Source: Alistipes sp.
Lineage (GTDB): Bacteria; Bacillota; Clostridia; Oscillospirales; Ruminococcaceae
Assembly (NCBI GenBank): GCA_023667265.1
Contig: JAMPAJ010000001.1
Coordinates: 632,873-696,872 of the forward strand
Direction of reading: 5' to 3'
DNA: 64,000 bases
In this document: positions 16,284 through 24,949 of the stretch, piece by piece
Numbering within the stretch: the first letter of the stretch is position 1
Layout of the letters: every line of letters starts with the position of its first letter
Made by a program: the position numbers and the translations under genes
Notes under the pieces: generated by a model
Database searches by the model: none
What the model was told of the DNA's origin: nothing
The model's input: the letters and a program-made list of their open reading frames with translations, nothing else

Positions 16284-17620
16284 GCAATACAAATAAATTT
16301 ACCGAATACATTAAATCATATACCGAAAACAAGTCCGTCTGCATACTGGGATTCGGGCGCGAGGGCAAGGCGACCTATGAAATACTGGCGAAATACTGCT
16401 CTCCTGCAAAAATTTCAGTTGCCGACCTGAATACGATCGACAGAGCGGCAAGCGGTCTGCCGGAAAGCGTTGAGCTTATTTGCGGCGAGGGCTATCAGAA
16501 ATGCCTGGACAGCTTCGACATGGTTTTCAAAAGCCCCGGGATCGTTATGGAAAAGCAGCCCAAGGAGCTGAAGTGCCTGATAACCTCCGAAACACAGGTT
16601 TTTTTCGAGGTGTACCGTGAGCAGATAATCGGCATCACCGGAACAAAGGGAAAAAGCACCGTCACCTCTCTCATATATCACATTCTGAAGGAGAGCGGTC
16701 AGGACTGCCGTATCGCCGGAAATATAGGTATCCCGGTGTTCAGCATTGCGGAAGGTATGACGGAAAATACTCTTGTGGTGTGCGAGCTTTCCTGCCACCA
16801 GCTGGAATATATGACTGTTTCTCCCACCTGCGCCGTTTTTCTCAATCTTTTCGAGGAGCACCTCGACCATTACGGCACTATGGAACGGTATCACAAGGCG
16901 AAGAAGAATATCTTCACCCATCAGCAGGACGGCGACTGCCTGCTTATTGCAAGCGAGATCGCACCGCGGCTGTCCAACGCCTATGTTCACACCATTTCCG
17001 CCTCCGATCCCAAGGCTGATATTTACGTAAGCGGCGGCATCGTGGACAATAACAATAACGGCGACACCTATATCATCCCGACGGAAAAAATCAGACTTCT
17101 GGGCGTTCACAATCACTACAATATCGCTGCGGCGCGTTTTATTACAGCGCCATTTGTGAGCCGGAAGCAGTTCGAGACAGCCCTGTGCTCCTTTGATCCG
17201 CTTGCTCACAGACTGGAGTTTGTCGGAAAAATCAAGGGACTGCGGTGGTATGACGATTCTATTTCAACAGCCTGCGCCACGGCGATCGAGGCGGTCAAGA
17301 GCGTTCCGGACTGTGGAACTATCCTGGTCGGTGGAATGGACAGGGGAATAGATTATGCGCCTCTGGTGGAATTTCTGGAGCAGTCGGACGTGAATGTCAT
17401 CTGCATGGAGACCTCCGGAAAGCGGATATACGGTATGTTCAAGCCGTCGGAACGGATATGCTTCGCGGAGCATCTTGAGGATGCTGTGAAGCTGGCAGCG
17501 GAGATAACGCCTGCCGGAAAAAGCGTGGTAATGTCTCCGGCATCGGCAAGCTATGGTATATTCAAGAATTTTGAAGAGCGCGGAGATGTGTTTAAGGAGC
17601 TGGTGAAAAAACTAAAATAA
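16280..17620 (+). CDS. murD2: UDP-N-acetylmuramoyl-L-alanine-glutamate ligase, MurD2-like
   Basis: The Mur ligase (446 aa) has an N-terminal UDP-binding domain (CILGFGREGKATYE), a central ATPase domain with GITGTKGKSTVTSL, a nucleotide-site stretch LFEEHLDHYGTMERY, and a C-terminal domain with LRWYDDSISTACATA and SPASASYGIFKNFEERG. GTG 16280 overlaps the murL stop (GTGA) and has GGAG 8 bp upstream. MurD2 enzymes add L-Glu, not D-Glu, to UDP-MurNAc-L-Ala, leaving inversion to MurL. The sequence alone does not prove L-Glu use; tight coupling to murL is the main support. A strong terminator follows. Confidence 0.82.
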   Translation: MSNTNKFTEYIKSYTENKSVCILGFGREGKATYEILAKYCSPAKISVADLNTIDRAASGLPESVELICGEGYQKCLDSFDMVFKSPGIVMEKQPKELKCLITSETQVFFEVYREQIIGITGTKGKSTVTSLIYHILKESGQDCRIAGNIGIPVFSIAEGMTENTLVVCELSCHQLEYMTVSPTCAVFLNLFEEHLDHYGTMERYHKAKKNIFTHQQDGDCLLIASEIAPRLSNAYVHTISASDPKADIYVSGGIVDNNNNGDTYIIPTEKIRLLGVHNHYNIAAARFITAPFVSRKQFETALCSFDPLAHRLEFVGKIKGLRWYDDSISTACATAIEAVKSVPDCGTILVGGMDRGIDYAPLVEFLEQSDVNVICMETSGKRIYGMFKPSERICFAEHLEDAVKLAAEITPAGKSVVMSPASASYGIFKNFEERGDVFKELVKKLK

Positions 17621-17623
17621 TGA

Positions 17624-17658
17624 TAAAAGAGGTAGGGAAATTTCCCTACCTCTTTTTA
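17624..17658 (+). terminator. Rho-independent terminator of the murL-murD2 operon
   Basis: The long perfect stem AAAAGAGGTAGGGAAA/TTTCCCTACCTCTTTT is followed by a T tract, immediately after the murD2 stop. Confidence 0.92.
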
Positions 17659-17684
17659 AGCAAAAAATTTGCACGGGGAATTTA

Positions 17685-17880
17685 TAAGGGAACGCCCTCT
17701 CTTGCAGGGCGTTCCCTCTTTTCAAACAGTCCACCGGACTGTTTGAAAATTCACCCTTTGCGGAGCGCCTAAAGGCTGCATCGACCTGCGGTCGATTTGG
17801 GACGCTGTCCCAAACCCTGCCAGAGGCGCCGCCTCTGGACACTGCAAAAGGGACAACTGTCCCTTTTGAAACCCGGTTTT
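17685..17880 (+). repeat. Interspersed repeat family 2, copy 3 (full length)
   Basis: Collinear with 8396-8592. Differences in stems are compensated: ATGGAGCGCTGCTCCAT there is TTGGGACGCTGTCCCAA here, and the PuPy pairs of the last hairpin change together. It lies between convergent 3' ends. Confidence 0.85.
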
Positions 17881-17900
17881 ATGGCTGCTCCAATTTTTTT

Positions 17901-19142
17901 CTATTTAAATATAATAAGCAGCACCTGCGAAACTATTACCACCGAGATCAACGCTGCCGGATATGTCGCAGCATACGCTGTCGCTACATCCTCCGTGCCT
18001 GCGGAGCTGATAAGCGTGCCAAGCGCAGGTGTCGAGGTCATTCCGCCTGTTATCGAACCAAGATTGTTCAGCAGATTCAGCTTCAACACGTACTTTGCGA
18101 AGAAAAAGCCGATAACCATCGGGAAAATCGTCATAATAACACCGTAGAGGAAGTAAACAGGCTTGAAATACTCCACAAACCTTGCTCCTCCGGCTACGCC
18201 TGCACCAATAAGGAACAGCATAAGTCCGAATTCGCGGAATACCTTCAGCGTGCTGTCCTTTGGCATGATGCTCACTGAGCCTATGCGTCCGAAATGTCCG
18301 AAGATCAGCGCTGTAAACAGGCAGCCGCCCGTTGTTGTCAGTGAGAAATTGCCGAATTTTATCGAGCCGACGAAAATTCCGATAACCGCTGCAAGAGCAA
18401 ATGGCATGAAGCCGAAATCGTCCATGTGAACAAGCTTTCCCTTATACTCTTTTTTGCTGCCCTTTGAGTCTGCCGCAACGAGAAGCTGACGCTCCTTGTT
18501 CATGTCAGCTTTCAGGAACTTCGGCATAAGCTGAACAAAAAGTACAACTCCGATAACGCCGAAAAGATATGCGATACCGTAGCCAACAGTTACGAGATCC
18601 TCCAGCATTGCGCCGTTTGCCCTGTCTGCAACAGTCGCCTTTGCTGCGGAGAATGCAGGGGTGCTCGTGAGAGCTCCGGAGAGAAGTCCCACAAGGATCG
18701 AAGCCATATCCTCAGTAGAATCATCTGAAAATGCCTTGTTGATGAAAATACATCCGCCGCAGGCAACACCTGCCGACACGATGACCACAAGGGCGATGAG
18801 CACATAGCTCTTGAAATTCTTTTTGAAATTGGCAAAGAAATTCGGGCCTGCAATAAAGCCTACGGAGGAGACAAATAGTATCAATCCTATATTTTCCACG
18901 ACCTTCAAGGCACTTTTTATGAAGCTTTTTCCCTCGACCATAAGCTGCGCGCCCATGTCGCTGTAGAAAAAGCAGCCGTAAAGCAGAGCGATGATGAAAA
19001 CTCCGGCAGTTCCGAGAGAAATTCCTTTAATGTTGATCCTTCCCAGAAGATAGCCTACCGCGGCAATGGCGAAAATAGAGAACATAAAAAATGTTATTTC
19101 TTTAATGGAAATGGAAAAATCACCAATGGTAATAATATCCAT
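17901..19142 (-). CDS. Aspartate:alanine-exchanger-family carrier
   Basis: A 413-aa polytopic membrane protein with about ten to eleven helices in two homologous halves, each with the family motif (GALTSTPAFSA in the first, GGMTSTPALGT in the second). This fits the AAE family (2.A.81), which exchanges aspartate/alanine or, in relatives, succinate. The central TrkA-C domains of many members are absent; there is only a short hydrophilic loop (about 230-245). It lies downstream of frdA on the same strand, so a dicarboxylate exchange role (for example aspartate or fumarate in, succinate out) is plausible but inferred from context. Confidence 0.8.
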   Translation of the reverse strand: MDIITIGDFSISIKEITFFMFSIFAIAAVGYLLGRINIKGISLGTAGVFIIALLYGCFFYSDMGAQLMVEGKSFIKSALKVVENIGLILFVSSVGFIAGPNFFANFKKNFKSYVLIALVVIVSAGVACGGCIFINKAFSDDSTEDMASILVGLLSGALTSTPAFSAAKATVADRANGAMLEDLVTVGYGIAYLFGVIGVVLFVQLMPKFLKADMNKERQLLVAADSKGSKKEYKGKLVHMDDFGFMPFALAAVIGIFVGSIKFGNFSLTTTGGCLFTALIFGHFGRIGSVSIMPKDSTLKVFREFGLMLFLIGAGVAGGARFVEYFKPVYFLYGVIMTIFPMVIGFFFAKYVLKLNLLNNLGSITGGMTSTPALGTLISSAGTEDVATAYAATYPAALISVVIVSQVLLIIFK

Positions 19143-19202
19143 AATTCAGATTACCTCTTTTCATTTTTTGACTTTTTTCACAAAATCATTTTGACGCAAA
19201 TG

Positions 19203-19225
19203 GACGGCAGAGCTGGTCTGCCGTC
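19203..19225 (-). terminator. Possible terminator after frdA
   Basis: A perfect 9-bp stem, GACGGCAGA/TCTGCCGTC with a 5-base loop, lies downstream of frdA. The T tract on the minus strand is weak, so some readthrough into the carrier gene is likely. Confidence 0.4.
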
Positions 19226-19233
19226 AAATTATT

Positions 19234-19389
19234 AGACCTCCTCGGAAACTAACGTGTGCTGGATGCCGTAAGATTTTAGTGATAGGCAAGGATTACGACG
19301 AAGGCGGGCTGTCGCCCTCCAAGGAGGAAGACGACGCATATCGCTAAAAGATTATGGCAGACAGTGCGCGGTAGTTTCTGAGGAGATCT
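19234..19389. repeat. 156-bp fold-back element (MITE-like)
   Basis: The ends are imperfect inverted repeats of about 50 bp: AGACCTCCTCGGAAACTA at the left and, reading in from the right, AGATCTCCTCAGAAACTA. Inside is a CCTCC/GGAGG centre. ATT flanks both ends. It has no coding capacity and sits between frdA and the carrier gene. Confidence 0.7.
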
Positions 19390-19397
19390 ATTATGCG

Positions 19398-21002
19398 TTA
19401 TTTATCTTTTCTTGCGTAGTGAGGAAGAAGCATAGGTGAAACAGTCTCCCCTGCAGCTCCAGCCTCGTTAAGCTCGGCATTGAAGCTGTCGATGTGAGCA
19501 AGGGTCAGCTTCTCCGGAACTGCGGTATCCTTAGCCTTTGCAGCCGCATTCTTTCCTGCGTCTCTGCCGAATACGATAACATCAAGCAGCGAATTGCCCA
19601 TGAGTCGGTTTCTGCCGTGGATTCCGCCTGCGACCTCTCCTGCTGCGTAGAGATTTTCAACATCTGTTGAGCAGTCCACGCTGATATTCAGTCCGCCATT
19701 CTGATAGTGCAGAGTGGGATAAACCAGGATAGGCTCTTTTCTGATGTCAATGCCGTACTTGCCGAACATACGCATCATGGCAGGGATCCTCTTTTCGATA
19801 GTGCCCTCGCCGTGAATAAGCTCGATCATGGGCGTGTCAAGCCATACAGCCTTGCCGAGAGAGGTCTCAACGCCCTTGCCGCGCTCCTTGCACTCACGGA
19901 TTATTGAAGCTGCCGTAACGTCGCGGGTCTCCAGAGGATTCATAAATACCTCGCCGTCGATGTTGACCAGCTTTGCACCGAGAGAACGAACCTTCTCCGT
20001 AACAAGCGCGCCGAAGATCTGCTCGGGATAGCCTGTTCCGGTGGGATGATACTGGAGTGTGTCGGCATAGAGAAGTCTTGCGCCCACACGATAGCCCAGA
20101 ATAAGACCGTCGGCTGTTGCTCCGTAGTGGTTGGAGGTGGGGAAGCCCTGATAGTGGAGTCTGCCTGCGCCGCCGGTGGCGATAATAACCGTCTTTGCAC
20201 GCGCAACGAGCAGCTCCTTTGTCTCCATGTTCATGAGCACTGCTCCGGCAGCCCTTCCGTTCTCGTCCAGAATTATCTCAACTGCCGCCGTAAAATCAAT
20301 TACGGGAATACCTCTGTTGAGGACCTCGTCCCGGAGAGTACGCATTATCTCAGCTCCGGAATAGTCCTTTGCCGCGTGCATTCTCTTGCGCGACGTACCG
20401 CCGCCGTGAGTTGTGACCATTGTTCCGTCGGCTTCCTTGTCGAACTCAACTCCAAGCCTGTTCAGCCAGAGTATAGCCTCGGGAGCTTTTGTTACGAGAT
20501 TTTTTACAAGCTCCGGCTTTGCAGCAAAATGTCCGCCGCCGAAAGCGTCTATATAGTGGATAGCCGGGGAATCGTTGGGCTTATCTGCCGCCTGGATACC
20601 GCCCTCAGCCATCATTGTATTTGCGTCGCCGATACGGAGCTTTGTGACGATCATAGCCTTTACTCCGGCTTCGTCAGCCTCTATAGCTGCCGAAGCTCCT
20701 GCTCCGCCGCCGCCGATGATGAGAACATCCGTTTCATAGTCGGGGCTTGACAGGTCGACGTCAGCCGCGCTGATACGGCTTTTGCCCTGAAGCAACGCCG
20801 CAAGCTGGGTGGGGACCTTTTCTCCCTTGTTCACTCCGGCAGAAAGAACCGTAAACTCGTCCTGCTTATAGTCCGGGTGGAACTGTGCAAGAAGCGCGTC
20901 CTTCTCGTCAGCCGTCATTCTTCTCGGTTCAAGCTTTGCATTCGCCTCGCGCTTCTCGGCAACGACCTTTGCAAGCTCGTTCAGCTTTTCAATTTTGTAC
21001 AT
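19398..21002 (-). CDS. frdA: Fumarate reductase flavoprotein subunit, soluble type
   Basis: The 534-aa flavoprotein starts at ATG 21002, 7 bp after AAGGAGG. It has about 90 N-terminal residues before the FAD-binding loop GGGGAGAS (97-104), the substrate/FAD elements HGGGTSRKRMHA and LQYHPTG, and the C-terminal GGIHGRNRLMGNSLLD. The usual covalent-FAD histidine in SHT is replaced: here the stretch reads ANT (127-129), so FAD should be non-covalent, as in thiol:fumarate reductases and L-aspartate oxidases. No membrane anchor gene is present. It is the last gene of the hdr-flx-frd run, so reduction of fumarate to succinate is the likely direction. Confidence 0.85.
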   Translation of the reverse strand: MYKIEKLNELAKVVAEKREANAKLEPRRMTADEKDALLAQFHPDYKQDEFTVLSAGVNKGEKVPTQLAALLQGKSRISAADVDLSSPDYETDVLIIGGGGAGASAAIEADEAGVKAMIVTKLRIGDANTMMAEGGIQAADKPNDSPAIHYIDAFGGGHFAAKPELVKNLVTKAPEAILWLNRLGVEFDKEADGTMVTTHGGGTSRKRMHAAKDYSGAEIMRTLRDEVLNRGIPVIDFTAAVEIILDENGRAAGAVLMNMETKELLVARAKTVIIATGGAGRLHYQGFPTSNHYGATADGLILGYRVGARLLYADTLQYHPTGTGYPEQIFGALVTEKVRSLGAKLVNIDGEVFMNPLETRDVTAASIIRECKERGKGVETSLGKAVWLDTPMIELIHGEGTIEKRIPAMMRMFGKYGIDIRKEPILVYPTLHYQNGGLNISVDCSTDVENLYAAGEVAGGIHGRNRLMGNSLLDVIVFGRDAGKNAAAKAKDTAVPEKLTLAHIDSFNAELNEAGAAGETVSPMLLPHYARKDK

Positions 21003-21015
21003 ATCCGCAGCCTCC

Positions 21016-21690
21016 TTACTTCTCGATTTCCCGGGTATTATAAAGCTCCTTGATCTCCTCGATCGGCTTCTGCATAAGACCCTCGATAAGCTCTTCAAAT
21101 GTGCCGTCGTTTATCTCTTTTACTCTGTCCTCGAGATGGCCGCACTCCGGAGCAAGATACTTGCCGTTGAGACGACGCGCAAGCATAGCTACCTGGGGAT
21201 GCGAGATTCCGGCAGGACAGCGTGAGGAGCAGACTCCGCACATTACGCAGTCGAAGCTGAGCTCTGCGCACTTTTCATACTCTCCGCGCTGAGCATATGC
21301 AATGTACTGCATAACGTTAAGCTCCTGAGTACAAGCCTTTGTGCAGGCGTTACAGCCGATGCAGGCGTAAATTTCCGGATAAAGCTGCATCATTATCTGC
21401 TCTGTAGGCTTTATCTCCTCGATATTATATATCTGCTTTACAAGCGGGAAGAAGGGCAGAGTTGCAACATACATTCCCTCCTGCACCTCAGTCTGGCAGG
21501 CAAGACAGGCGTTAAGCTGCTGCTGACCCTTGATCCTGTAGATAGTAGCGCAAGCGCCGCAGAAGCCGTTTCTGCATCCGCAGCCTCTTACAAGCTCATA
21601 TCCGGCATATTCCATAGCCGTCATTATCGTAAGACCTGCCGGCACTTCATATTTCTTGCCGAACAGATACACATTTACCATATTATCCAT
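21016..21690 (-). CDS. frdB: Fumarate reductase iron-sulfur subunit, TfrB/FrdB-like
   Basis: The 224-aa protein has an N-terminal plant-type [2Fe-2S] domain (CGCRNGFCGAC at 37-47, CLAC at 62-65). A HdrC-like helical domain follows with two Cys-rich clusters (CIGCNACTKAC and CVMCGVCSSRCP), both spaced for [4Fe-4S], rather than the [4Fe-4S] plus [3Fe-4S] of membrane FrdB. It would carry electrons to FrdA, 13 bp downstream. The lack of a quinone-site anchor and its place after HdrABC/Flx suggest a cytoplasmic electron donor. Confidence 0.85.
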   Translation of the reverse strand: MDNMVNVYLFGKKYEVPAGLTIMTAMEYAGYELVRGCGCRNGFCGACATIYRIKGQQQLNACLACQTEVQEGMYVATLPFFPLVKQIYNIEEIKPTEQIMMQLYPEIYACIGCNACTKACTQELNVMQYIAYAQRGEYEKCAELSFDCVMCGVCSSRCPAGISHPQVAMLARRLNGKYLAPECGHLEDRVKEINDGTFEELIEGLMQKPIEEIKELYNTREIEK

Positions 21691-21705
21691 GATATTCTCC
21701 TTTTA

Positions 21706-22533
21706 TCAATACTCGTCGGGCAGCTCGTCAAGCTGGTCAAAACGGAAAACGGGACCGTCCTTGCACACATACTTGTGACCGATATTGCATCTTCCGCATT
21801 TGCCCACGCCGCACTTCATACGCAGCTCCATTGTGGTGTAGACCTGAGTTTCGGTAAAGCCAAGCTCCTTTAAGCCTGCAAGCGTAAACTTTATCATGAT
21901 AGGAGGTCCGCAGACGAGAACCGTCTTGTTAGTCGAAGGGTTAAGCTCCTTGACGTAGTTCGGAACGAAGCCAACGTGTCCGTCCCAGCCCTCCTGGGGA
22001 TTGTCGATAGTGAGGTTGACCTGGATATTCGGGTCGGCAGACCACTCGTCGATGATCTCCTGATAGTCCACAAGGTCGTCCTTTGAGCGCGAGCCGTAGA
22101 CGATCTGAACGTCGCCGTAGTTTGCACGGTTGTCACGAACATAGTTGATAACTGAGCGAAGGGGCGCAAGACCGATTCCTCCGGCAACAAAAAGAAGATC
22201 CTTGCCTTTAAGCTCGGTCTCTACGGGGAAGTAATTGCCGTATGGGCCTCTTATTGTTATCTGCTGTCCCACGTCCATAGCGTGAAGCCATGACGTAAGG
22301 CAGCCGCATTTCTTGATGCTGAATTCCATGTATTCCTTGTTTGTAGGCGACGATGTAATGGAAAACATACCCTCGCCTACCCCGGGAATGGAAAGCATTG
22401 CGCACTGTCCGGGCATATGCTCGAAAACCTTGCCGCCCTCCAGTGCGTTTACACGGAAGGTCTTTACGTCGGGAGTGTCCTGGCGTATATCGGTAACAAC
22501 GCCTATCAGCGGAATTAAAGTATCGTTATTCAT
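21706..22533 (-). CDS. flxA: FAD/NAD(P)H-binding oxidoreductase subunit, FlxA-like
   Basis: This 275-aa ferredoxin-reductase-fold protein has an FAD-binding barrel (MFSITSSPT), a NAD(P)-binding domain (LLFVAGGIGLAPLRS and VLVCGPPIMIK), and a C-terminal [2Fe-2S] motif (MKCGVGKCGRCNIG). It resembles AsrB, hydrogenase gamma and FlxA, the NADH entry subunit of the Flx-Hdr complex. Its ATG touches the flxB stop, with GGAGGT inside flxB. In context it should take electrons from NADH and pass them to the flxB/C clusters. NADH versus NADPH is not resolved by sequence. Confidence 0.85.
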   Translation of the reverse strand: MNNDTLIPLIGVVTDIRQDTPDVKTFRVNALEGGKVFEHMPGQCAMLSIPGVGEGMFSITSSPTNKEYMEFSIKKCGCLTSWLHAMDVGQQITIRGPYGNYFPVETELKGKDLLFVAGGIGLAPLRSVINYVRDNRANYGDVQIVYGSRSKDDLVDYQEIIDEWSADPNIQVNLTIDNPQEGWDGHVGFVPNYVKELNPSTNKTVLVCGPPIMIKFTLAGLKELGFTETQVYTTMELRMKCGVGKCGRCNIGHKYVCKDGPVFRFDQLDELPDEY

Positions 22534-23553
22534 TTACTTGACCTCCAGTGCTTTCATTACCTTGACAATGTTCATAGATATAGGGCACTTTGCAAGACAG
22601 CGTCCGCAGCCTACGCAGCCGAACTCGCCGTTGTTGTTCGCAGGAAAATACACGAGCTTGTGCATGAATCTCTGGCGGAAACGTTCAAGCTGTGACGTTC
22701 TGGGGTTGCCGTGTGCCATTTTCGTGAAGTCCGAGTACATACAGGAATCCCAGCAGCGGAAACGCTTTATGCCGTGTCCCGTGTCGAAATCCCGGATGTC
22801 GTAGCACTGGCAGGTAGGGCAGACGAACGTGCAGGTGCCGCAGCCGATGCAGGCTTCGGAAAGCTCCGCCCATTTCTCGGAATTAAAGTGCTCGTTAAGC
22901 TTATCTCCGCCGAAGGAATCGGTAGAAAGGTTTGCAAGAGGAAGCTTCTTCATGACGCTTCTCGCCTGCTCCTGAACCTGGGCAAGCTTGGCGGCGTCGC
23001 CCTCTTCCAGGAGACCTTCGATAGATCTCACAAATGCCGCACCCTTTTCCGTGCGGTCAAGGAAGAAATAATTCTCACCGTCGGAAAATACCGAAACATC
23101 GCCCTCCGGAACTGTCGGGTCGATGCCAAAGGCCGTACAGAAGCAGGTCTCCGCAGGCTTTGTGCAAGCCATGGTTACGATAGTTCCGTGATCGCGGCGG
23201 TTTTTATAGAAGCTGTCCACAGGGTCGCTTAGGAAAACCTTATCCAGGATGCCGAAGCTTCTCGCGTCGCAGGCACGGACGCCGAAAACGACGAAATCCT
23301 CGTTTTCCTCGCGGATATCCTTTACCTCGATGCTCTTGCCCTCGACCTTAAATTCAGCAATATTCTCCGTCTGTGGAAAGAAAAAGTCCTTTGCGGAGCG
23401 AACCGTGTTCAGCGCATTGCTCATAGTCATGCCGCTTTCGTATTTTTTATACTCAGCCGCATTCGGCTCACGGTCAATGGGGATATAGAGAGTCTGCTTC
23501 TCCGCGATAGCATCGAACAGCTCATTAAGCCTTGAAGCCGCAATTTTCAGCAT
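22534..23553 (-). CDS. flxB: 4Fe-4S dicluster electron-transfer subunit, FlxB-like
   Basis: The 339-aa protein resembles AsrA/hydrogenase beta subunits: a long N-terminal domain (VFGVRACDARSFGILD, a hallmark) and C-terminal clusters CIGCGTCTFVCPTCQCYD and CVGCGRCLAKCP. Its start overlaps the flxC stop by one base (TAATG). It would bridge the flavin subunit FlxA and the Hdr module. Confidence 0.83.
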   Translation of the reverse strand: MLKIAASRLNELFDAIAEKQTLYIPIDREPNAAEYKKYESGMTMSNALNTVRSAKDFFFPQTENIAEFKVEGKSIEVKDIREENEDFVVFGVRACDARSFGILDKVFLSDPVDSFYKNRRDHGTIVTMACTKPAETCFCTAFGIDPTVPEGDVSVFSDGENYFFLDRTEKGAAFVRSIEGLLEEGDAAKLAQVQEQARSVMKKLPLANLSTDSFGGDKLNEHFNSEKWAELSEACIGCGTCTFVCPTCQCYDIRDFDTGHGIKRFRCWDSCMYSDFTKMAHGNPRTSQLERFRQRFMHKLVYFPANNNGEFGCVGCGRCLAKCPISMNIVKVMKALEVK

Positions 23554-24524
23554 TACTCAGCACCCCTTTCATGTACGATCGAAGGCTCGCAGTCCTCCGT
23601 GTTATAGTCGTTCAGCGGCGCTCTGGACGTTGTGTCTGCGCCAGCCTGATATTCGCCGTAGAGGCTGTTTATGTCCTTGATGAACTTTCTGTTCAGCAGG
23701 TGGAGCGGAATATTCTGGGGACATACTCTTGAGCATTCTCCGCAGTCGGTGCATCTTCCGGCAACATGGAACGCCCGGATTATATGGAACATATTCTCCT
23801 CGAAGCTGTCCGCAGCCGCCTTCTGGCTCACTCCGGAGCTGGGATTGTCGAAAACGCAGCTCTCGCAGGTGCAGGCAGGACAAACGTTCCGGCAGGCGTT
23901 GCAGCGAATACACTTTGAAAGCTCGCCTCTCCAGAAGTCATAACGCTCCTGTGCCGTCATGTTCTCCAGCTTTTCCACCATATCGAAGCGGTTGGAGTCC
24001 AGCACGTCGCCCTCTTCGCCCATAAGCTCGTCATAGGCAACGTGCTTCTTGCTCTTGCAGCTCTCGCACTTGCCGCTTATCGCCTCGTAGAAGGGCATGG
24101 TCTCCGTGCCGTAGATAGTCTCTATTTTCAGGGTATAATTCTCGTTCCTGACGGAAAGAATACCGGTTATGCCCTTTGCCCTGATCTTCTCGACGTCGAT
24201 CTTCGGACCGCCGGGGATTCCGATAACATAGACATTTTCCCGGATGATCCTGTGCTCCTTTACAAGCTGATTGAAGCTGTATGTATCGCAGGGCTTCAGA
24301 AAAGCGAGTATTCTGCCCTCTTTCCGGGATTCCTTTACCAGATACTTTGAAACGTTCGCCTGGGTCAGGTCGTCGCAGACAAAGTCCTGCTCAAGTTCCT
24401 CTGCTGTATTGAAAACAGCAGGCGTAATATCATAAGCAAATTCGCCCCTTTTCCAGCCCATGACGCGATCGACCGTGCCGTCAGCCAGAAGCTCCTTTGC
24501 GCGCTTTATTATTGCTTCCTGCAT
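23553..24524 (-). CDS. flxC: 4Fe-4S dicluster electron-transfer subunit, FlxC-like
   Basis: The 323-aa protein is a second AsrA/FdhB-like subunit with FLKPCDTYSFNQLV near the N-terminus, a KCESCKSKK cysteine pair, and two ferredoxin clusters (CIRCNACRNVCPACTCESC and CTDCGECSRVCP). It overlaps flxD by 16 bp and flxB by 1 bp. The duplicated flxB/flxC arrangement matches Flx clusters of sulfate reducers and other anaerobes. Confidence 0.8.
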   Translation of the reverse strand: MQEAIIKRAKELLADGTVDRVMGWKRGEFAYDITPAVFNTAEELEQDFVCDDLTQANVSKYLVKESRKEGRILAFLKPCDTYSFNQLVKEHRIIRENVYVIGIPGGPKIDVEKIRAKGITGILSVRNENYTLKIETIYGTETMPFYEAISGKCESCKSKKHVAYDELMGEEGDVLDSNRFDMVEKLENMTAQERYDFWRGELSKCIRCNACRNVCPACTCESCVFDNPSSGVSQKAAADSFEENMFHIIRAFHVAGRCTDCGECSRVCPQNIPLHLLNRKFIKDINSLYGEYQAGADTTSRAPLNDYNTEDCEPSIVHERGAE

Positions 24525-24949
24525 CTCAGGTCCTCCAATCTTCTGTTGGGTCCAAGCTTCTTTACTTCGTCAACAAAGCTGTTCATAACAGCGGCGAACT
24601 TTGCGCCCTCCGCTGCGGAGACCCATTCAAGACGTGTTCTGTTTCGCTCGATACCTAGGAAATCAAGCATACTGTAGAGAAGCGTTATCCTTCTTCTTGT
24701 GAAGTAGTTGCCCGATGTGTAGTGGCAGTCGCCAGGGTGGCAGCCGCAGATGATAACGCCGTCCGCACCCTTCTGGAAAGCGCGGAGAATGAACATGGGA
24801 TTTACTCTGCATGAGCAGGGAACTCTGATTATCTTTACATTTGCCGGGTAATTAAGTCTGTTAGTACCCGACAGGTCAGCGCCCGCATAGGAGCACCAGT
24901 TACAGCAGAATGCAACGATAACAGGCTGAAAATCATTATTTACTTGCAT
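24509..24949 (-). CDS. flxD: MvhD/FlxD-like iron-sulfur adaptor subunit
   Basis: The 146-aa protein has the MvhD hallmarks: AFCCNWCSYAGAD near the N-terminus, VPCSCRVNP and ICGCHPGDCHY. MvhD-type subunits hold a [2Fe-2S] cluster and dock the electron donor onto HdrA. It overlaps hdrA by 10 bp and flxC by 16 bp. It marks this as a true Flx-Hdr complex rather than an isolated reductase. Confidence 0.88.
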   Translation of the reverse strand: MQVNNDFQPVIVAFCCNWCSYAGADLSGTNRLNYPANVKIIRVPCSCRVNPMFILRAFQKGADGVIICGCHPGDCHYTSGNYFTRRRITLLYSMLDFLGIERNRTRLEWVSAAEGAKFAAVMNSFVDEVKKLGPNRRLEDLRCRKQ

